From: a virus
IMG/VR virus record: IMGVR_UViG_3300020204_000455
Coordinates: 1 to 20,963 of that record
Direction: 5' to 3' (one strand)
Length of the DNA stretch: 20,963 nucleotides
In this document: in pieces, positions 17,308-20,963 of the stretch
Layout: each line of letters starts with the position of its first letter
Numbering within the stretch: position 1 is the first letter of the stretch
The notes under the pieces: generated by a model
The model's input: only the letters and a program-made list of their open reading frames with translations
Told to the model about the DNA's origin: nothing
Databases searched by the model: none
Program-made: the position numbers and the translations under genes

Positions 17308-17742
17308 ATGGCTTATAATGGTAAATTTAGTCCTAAAAATACCAATAAATATTTAGGTGATCCAACAAACATCTGGTACAGATCGTTATGGGAACGCCGA
17401 GTAATGGTGCACCTAGATGGCAATCCGAATGTAATTGGTTGGTCGAATGAGGAAATAGTTATACCATATTTATCCCCAGTTGATGGAAAATGGCATCGTT
17501 ACTTTCCAGACTTTTTTGTAAGAATACGAAATAAAACTGGATTAACCGAGTCTATGATTCTTGAAGTAAAACCTAAAAGTCAGTCTGTTCCGCCCAAAAT
17601 TCAAAAGAAAGTTACCAAACGATATATTCGAGAAGTTACAACATATGGTATTAACGAAGCAAAATGGAAGGCAGCTGATGAGTATTGCAAAGATCGTAGA
17701 TGGAAGTTTATGATTATAACTGAGGAAGAACTAGGAATCTAA
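17308..17742 (+). CDS. gp4: Head completion protein gp4 (PD-(D/E)XK, TnsA-like)
   Basis: Gp4 acts on DNA-filled heads so that tails can join. The N-terminus MAYNGKFSPKN matches the T4 gp4 start as I recall it, which fixes the ATG even though no Shine-Dalgarno site precedes it. The 144 residues compare with 150 in T4. The nuclease-like motif is intact: Pro67-Asp68 in RYFPDFF, then Glu86-Val-Lys88 in ILEVKPK. This fits the TnsA-like endonuclease fold assigned to the family. WYRSLWERR (22-30), NEAKWKAADEY (115-126) and KFMIITEEEL (132-142) are also conserved. The stop overlaps the next start by one base (TAATG). Confidence 0.93.
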   Translation: MAYNGKFSPKNTNKYLGDPTNIWYRSLWERRVMVHLDGNPNVIGWSNEEIVIPYLSPVDGKWHRYFPDFFVRIRNKTGLTESMILEVKPKSQSVPPKIQKKVTKRYIREVTTYGINEAKWKAADEYCKDRRWKFMIITEEELGI

Positions 17743-18290
17743 TGCCATCGCTATTTGATAAATTCAATAAACAGATGAATGCCGCTGGCATTCGACCAAG
17801 AACAGATACAGCCAGATCTTGGTTGTTAGATAAAATTTCTAAAACGCGCATTCCGACAAATCGTAGTAATATTCTAAATGATCCAAATCGTATTTCATCT
17901 AATGTGTTTATAGGAAGAATGTTCATATACAAATATGATCCGAAATACAAGGATACCTTGCCAGTCTGGGATATGTATCCGTTAGTTATACCAATGGATA
18001 TCTATTCAGATGGTTTTTCAGGATTAAATTTACACTATCTTGATCCATATAATCGTTTGGCTCTGCTTGACAGACTACATGATTTCATAAACAACGATAA
18101 ATATAACAATACCACAAGATTTAATTTGGCTTATAGTTTATTATCTAAATCGCGAAGATACAAACTTATTGAACCTTGTGTTAAGCGATATCTGTTTTCT
18201 CATATTATGTCTTCGATTATCTATATTGAACCCGATAACTGGGAGACTGCAATCTTCCTACCTGTACAAAAAATGGTGTATAAGACCTAA
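17742..18290 (+). CDS. Conserved phage protein of unknown function downstream of gp4
   Basis: This gene encodes 182 residues with an AGGA site five bases before the ATG, overlapping the gp4 stop by one base. The distinctive blocks are WDMYPLVIPMDIY followed by SGLNLHYLDPYNRLALLDRL (about 76-112), then EPCVKRYLFSHI (144-155) and PDNWETAIFLPVQKM (164-178). These look like a conserved family seen near gp4 in marine T4-like phages, but I cannot name it with confidence. A relation to the T4 DNA-end-protector gp2, which neighbours gp4 functionally, is possible and untested. No catalytic motif, signal peptide or membrane segment is seen. It is co-translated with gp4 and the gp54-like gene, so a role in head completion or tail assembly is the likeliest reading. 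Confidence 0.88.
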   Translation: MPSLFDKFNKQMNAAGIRPRTDTARSWLLDKISKTRIPTNRSNILNDPNRISSNVFIGRMFIYKYDPKYKDTLPVWDMYPLVIPMDIYSDGFSGLNLHYLDPYNRLALLDRLHDFINNDKYNNTTRFNLAYSLLSKSRRYKLIEPCVKRYLFSHIMSSIIYIEPDNWETAIFLPVQKMVYKT

Positions 18291-19015
18291 TGTTTAAACC
18301 AGATGACTTTTTAAGTAATTTTGCAAAACACAAAGACTTTGCAAAGGTTTCTAAATTTCATGTTGAAATCTCGAAGCCATCTGGTTTTGTAGCAAGTGAT
18401 GTTGATTTTAAAGAACTGAGATTTCAATGTGAAGCTGCAGAACTTCCAGGATACAATATCAACACAGTAGATGCTAAGATATATGGTGTTCCTGCACCTG
18501 CAGCTTCTTTCGCCTCATTTAATGATGTTACGCTTACCTTCATATGTGCAGGCGATTTATGGGAAAAGAAACTATTTGATTACTGGATGAATCTAATAGT
18601 ACCAATTAATAGATATGAATTGCGTTATAAAAACGAATATGTTGCTAAAATTAATGTCACACAGTTTTATGAGACTGGTGAACCATCATACATTGTTTCT
18701 TTGTGGAACGCATTTCCAATAACATTATCTCCACTCACACTAAATTGGGGTGATGATGGTATTCATAAACTGTCAGTCACCTTTAAGTATGACTATTGGT
18801 CAACAAATAATACTGAAAAATTTGGATTGAATCAACAAACCGCCGCTGGAGCACCAACTAAACCTGCTACGCCAGCGCAACCCACAAACCCACAAGGTGC
18901 TGGTGGAAATTCATTTAAACCTGGAAGTGGTAGTCGAACATCTGGAATTAAACCAATAACATCACCACCATTGCTTGGTCTATTTGCTGCAGGTTTAAGA
19001 CCTGGTGGAAGATAA
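18290..19015 (+). CDS. gp54: Baseplate tail-tube initiator gp54-like (gp19 tube fold)
   Basis: This protein probably starts tail-tube polymerisation on the gp48 ring. The N-terminus (MFKPDDFLSNFAKHKDFAKVSKFHV) resembles the T4 gp54 opening as I recall it. Residues 47-170 have the tube-protein pattern: CEAAELPGYNINTV, then FNDVTLTFICAGDLWEKKLFDYWM, and finally LTLNWGDDGIHKLSVTFKYDYW. T4 gp54 has 320 residues; this one has 241. Residues about 183-241 are a Pro/Gly/Ala/Thr-rich low-complexity tail not expected in a tube ring. It could instead be a divergent gp19-type tube protein. However, a tube gene normally sits with the sheath gene, and none is here. The start overlaps the previous stop. Confidence 0.7.
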   Translation: MFKPDDFLSNFAKHKDFAKVSKFHVEISKPSGFVASDVDFKELRFQCEAAELPGYNINTVDAKIYGVPAPAASFASFNDVTLTFICAGDLWEKKLFDYWMNLIVPINRYELRYKNEYVAKINVTQFYETGEPSYIVSLWNAFPITLSPLTLNWGDDGIHKLSVTFKYDYWSTNNTEKFGLNQQTAAGAPTKPATPAQPTNPQGAGGNSFKPGSGSRTSGIKPITSPPLLGLFAAGLRPGGR

Positions 19016-19034
19016 TCTTAATATGGAGTAAATT

Positions 19035-19751
19035 ATGCCTTTGCCAAAACTTGATCATCCTGTGTTTGAAGTTCAATTAAATTCTATTGATCGTAAATTA
19101 AAGTTTCGTCCATTCTTAGTGAAAGAAGAAAAACTTCTTCTAATGGCTAAAGAATCTGATGATTTGAATGATGTGTTCAAAACTATGAAACAGATTATTC
19201 AAAATTGCTGTATGGAAGAGATTGACGTTGAATCTCTTCCAGTATTCGACATAGAAATGATTTTTATTAATTTAAGAATTAATTCAGTCGGCGAAAATGT
19301 GCAAATGAATTTTACTTGCGACAATGTCGTCGAAGGAAATACATGCGGACATATTACCGAATTTGATTTACATTTAAAGAACATTAAGTATCAGATTCCA
19401 GAGGATCATGATAAAAATGTAAGACTAACAGATAAAGTTGGTGTTGTATTTAAATATCCAACTCTACAGTTACCACCAGAAGTTTTAAATGAAACTGATG
19501 ATGGTGGATTTGAATTAATTGTAAATTATGTTGATTATATTTACGATGACGATGATTTGTATAAAGCAGATGAAACGCCTAAAGAAGAATTAAGAGACTT
19601 TTTTGAATCTTTAACTTTAGATCAAATACGAAAAGTAAAATTATTCTTTTTGACGACACCAACTGTTGTGCTTGACCAAGATATACAATGTGCAAAATGT
19701 GGCTATAATCATCATGTTAATGTGGAGGGCATTCTAAATTTTTTCGAGTAA
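19035..19751 (+). CDS. gp26: Baseplate hub assembly protein gp26-like
   Basis: This is the T4 gp26 family (T4 baseplate protein), involved in hub assembly. It has 238 residues, against 208 in T4. N-terminal LKFRPFLVKEEKLLLMAKES (residues 22-41) is the family hallmark, followed by FDIEMIFINLRINSVGE (71-87). Four cysteines in two pairs, Cys95/Cys104 and Cys219/Cys222 (CAKCGYNHH), suggest a zinc-binding ribbon. A GGAG site lies before the ATG, 19 bases after the gp54-like stop. The stop overlaps the next start by one base. Its last codons (AAT TTT TTC GAG TAA) contain a slippery heptamer, and part of the product may be extended by -1 frameshifting into the downstream frame. Confidence 0.86.
   Translation: MPLPKLDHPVFEVQLNSIDRKLKFRPFLVKEEKLLLMAKESDDLNDVFKTMKQIIQNCCMEEIDVESLPVFDIEMIFINLRINSVGENVQMNFTCDNVVEGNTCGHITEFDLHLKNIKYQIPEDHDKNVRLTDKVGVVFKYPTLQLPPEVLNETDDGGFELIVNYVDYIYDDDDLYKADETPKEELRDFFESLTLDQIRKVKLFFLTTPTVVLDQDIQCAKCGYNHHVNVEGILNFFE
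19724..19745 (+). promoter_or_regulatory. Candidate -1 programmed frameshift signal (SD-like GGAGGG plus T_TTT_TTC)
   Basis: A canonical slippery heptamer T_TTT_TTC occupies 19739-19745 in the gp26 reading frame, two codons before its stop. An internal SD-like GGAGGG lies at 19724-19729, leaving nine bases before the heptamer, close to the spacing that promotes -1 slippage in E. coli dnaX. After the slip the frame reads CGA GTA ATG and continues as the 64-residue downstream protein, giving a predicted 303-residue fusion. The GGAGGG is 21 bases from the downstream ATG, too far for a normal ribosome-binding site. No clear downstream hairpin was seen. The functional call is inference from these elements. 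Confidence 0.6.
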
Positions 19752-19945
19752 TGTTTGGTTATGAGTCTTTGAAAAATTATTTTGAAACAAATTTTACGCT
19801 AATGCATCATCACAAGTATTCATTGACTGAATTGGATAATTTAATACCATGGGAAAAACGGATTTACGTTTCTATGTTAGTTTCGTTCATCAAAGAACAA
19901 AATGAACAGATGAAACTGGCAATGTTACAGAGAAGAAGGTCATAA
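19751..19945 (+). CDS. gp51: 64-residue baseplate hub/tail assembly helper in the gp51 position
   Basis: In T4 gene 26 is followed by gene 51, the hub assembly catalyst. This gene has that place but only 64 codons, much shorter than my recollection of T4 gp51. The protein is helical, with HHHKYSLTELDNLIPWEKRIY at about 19-39 and a Gln/Met/Arg-rich end. I recall similar short proteins after gp26 in other marine T4-like phages. It can be reached in two ways. One is the ATG overlapping the gp26 stop (TAATG), with no well-placed ribosome-binding site. The other is a -1 frameshift from gp26 at 19739-19745, which would add Arg-Val plus all 64 residues. The second would make it the T part of a G/GT-like chaperone pair. 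The gp51 symbol is positional. Confidence 0.72.
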   Translation: MFGYESLKNYFETNFTLMHHHKYSLTELDNLIPWEKRIYVSMLVSFIKEQNEQMKLAMLQRRRS

Positions 19946-19948
19946 TAA

Positions 19949-20963
19949 ATGGCAACAATGAAAGTCAGCGGAAGAGTTTCTAAGGCAAAAAAGAAACTTG
20001 AAGTTGGTCTAACAGAATTAGAAAGGGCAATTAAATCGGAAACAAAAGGTGTTACCGATCCACAAGAAGCCAAAAAACGCGAAGCTGAGGTTCGTGATCT
20101 ATTTTACACAGCCAGAAAAAAGACAAAAGGACTACAATCTGGTTTGTTGATGGGTATTTTTAGCGATGAAGTTGGTCAGGCATTGGCGAATATTTTTGCT
20201 AAAGAAGATCCTTCAAAAGTTGAGTCTGCTGAAAAATTTTTAAAGAAATTTCAAAATAAATCGAAAGATAAGAGCTCGTTAAAGACTAAACAAATTAAAG
20301 ATATAAGCAATTTGGTTGGCAGAAAAAGAATGCCAATACAACCTTCTGAGATTTCAACACCCAAATCAGAACAAATCTCTCTAAAGAAAGGTTACTATTT
20401 TGATGAGCGAATTGGTGCAATGGGTGGAATTCGTAATGTTCGCACTGGTCGATTTGCATCAGAAGATGAAGCAACAAAGAGAAAAGAAAGAAGCGATCGC
20501 TTGACAAAAGCCATTGGTGCAGATGAAGATCCATTAACACTCTTACGCGAAAAAATAGTTGAAATAGTTGGCGAAGATAATACTGGAAAAACAGTTCATG
20601 AAAAACTTGATGAATTGCTTGATCAAATTGAGGGAGGCGGCGGTGGTTTTGGATTTGGATTAGGCGATCTACTTGGATTAGGCGGCGGTCTTCTTGGGAG
20701 ACGTGGACCAAAAACAAAGACGCCGACCAGAAAATTGACAACTAAAGGTCCAACAACTAAAGACACATCTTCAAAAAAATTAGCAAGAACATTAGCGGCA
20801 AACAGAAGTCGTTTTGGTGTAGATCAACCACGTGATGCGAAAGGAAGATTTGCCAAAAGTGGTGAATTTGGCGCAGGAAAGCTGCTAGCAGGTGGATTGG
20901 GTGCAGCAGCTGGTGGTTACTTGGCTTACAAGGCAGTTGATGCATTTAGAGATAAGGATATTA
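19949..20963 (+). CDS. Probable tail tape-measure / hub protein, N-terminal part
   Basis: The ATG at 19949 opens 338 codons without a stop up to the right edge, so the gene continues outside. An AAGG site lies nine bases upstream, inside the end of the 64-residue gene; an alternative ATG is at 19958. The first 120 residues are Lys-rich and helical, partly heptad-like. Residues about 228-250 are a Gly/Leu/Phe-rich hydrophobic stretch. Two GRFA motifs (VRTGRFAS about 164-171, AKGRFAKSG about 297-305) flank a basic Thr/Lys-rich linker. Residues about 309-332 are a Gly/Ala-rich membrane-like helix. This composition, and its place directly after a possible chaperone pair, fit a tape-measure protein (the gp29 role in T4). 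No direct sequence match to gp29 was recognised; a large hub protein with a distal enzymatic domain is the alternative. Confidence 0.65.
   Translation, partial: MATMKVSGRVSKAKKKLEVGLTELERAIKSETKGVTDPQEAKKREAEVRDLFYTARKKTKGLQSGLLMGIFSDEVGQALANIFAKEDPSKVESAEKFLKKFQNKSKDKSSLKTKQIKDISNLVGRKRMPIQPSEISTPKSEQISLKKGYYFDERIGAMGGIRNVRTGRFASEDEATKRKERSDRLTKAIGADEDPLTLLREKIVEIVGEDNTGKTVHEKLDELLDQIEGGGGGFGFGLGDLLGLGGGLLGRRGPKTKTPTRKLTTKGPTTKDTSSKKLARTLAANRSRFGVDQPRDAKGRFAKSGEFGAGKLLAGGLGAAAGGYLAYKAVDAFRDKDI

Noticed and set aside
17714-17950. Minus-strand ORF of 78 codons across the gp4/182-residue gene junction
   Set aside because: It is antisense to two coupled genes with clear starts, and it lacks start signals and family features.
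20295-20945. Two minus-strand ORFs (148 and 62 codons), Leu/His/Gln-rich
   Set aside because: They are antisense to the open tape-measure-like frame, which has an upstream ribosome-binding site and operon context.

Overview
The window is a block of virion-assembly genes from a T4-like (myovirus) tailed phage. It encodes nearly the whole baseplate, a head-completion protein and the start of what is probably the tape-measure protein. The DNA is AT-rich and almost fully coding. Genes abut or overlap by 1-8 bases, and no intergenic gap exceeds 21 bases. I saw no tRNA, CRISPR array, insertion sequence, integrase or metabolic gene. The lysozyme-less gp5, the DUF4815-type protein after gp8, and the Asn/Gly-rich beta modules spread through the wedge proteins point to the divergent T4-like phages of marine bacteria (cyanophage or pelagiphage type). 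The host cannot be fixed from this sequence.

Two divergent gene clusters start from a 21-base gap at 17287-17307. The leftward cluster (17286 down to 1) runs: gp48-like tube cap, gp53 wedge, gp27-like hub, gp5 spike without lysozyme, an unrecognised 303-residue protein, gp25, gp6, a gp7-like wedge protein, a gp8-like wedge protein, and a very large DUF4815-type protein that runs off the left edge after 1239 codons. The rightward cluster (17308 to 20963) runs: gp4 head completion, an unrecognised 182-residue protein, a gp54-like tube initiator, gp26, a 64-residue protein in the T4 gp51 position, and an open frame running off the right edge (probable tape measure).

Together the leftward genes build the wedge (53, 25, 6, 7, 8) and the hub and spike (27, 5), and cap the hub for the tube (48). 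The rightward genes supply the tube initiator (54), the hub or tape-measure assembly helpers (26 and the 64-residue protein) and the length ruler. Gp4 prepares filled heads for tail joining.

The most striking observation is at the gp26 / 64-residue-protein junction. A T_TTT_TTC slippery heptamer (19739-19745) lies in the gp26 frame, with an SD-like GGAGGG nine bases upstream (19724-19729). A -1 slip there reads straight into the downstream protein without a stop, just ahead of the putative tape-measure gene. This is the layout of the lambda G/GT tail-assembly chaperones. As far as I know it is not a described feature of T4 gp26/gp51. Other leads are the inserted beta modules in the wedge proteins, a possible near-leaderless late promoter at gp4, and a long extension after the gp5 needle.
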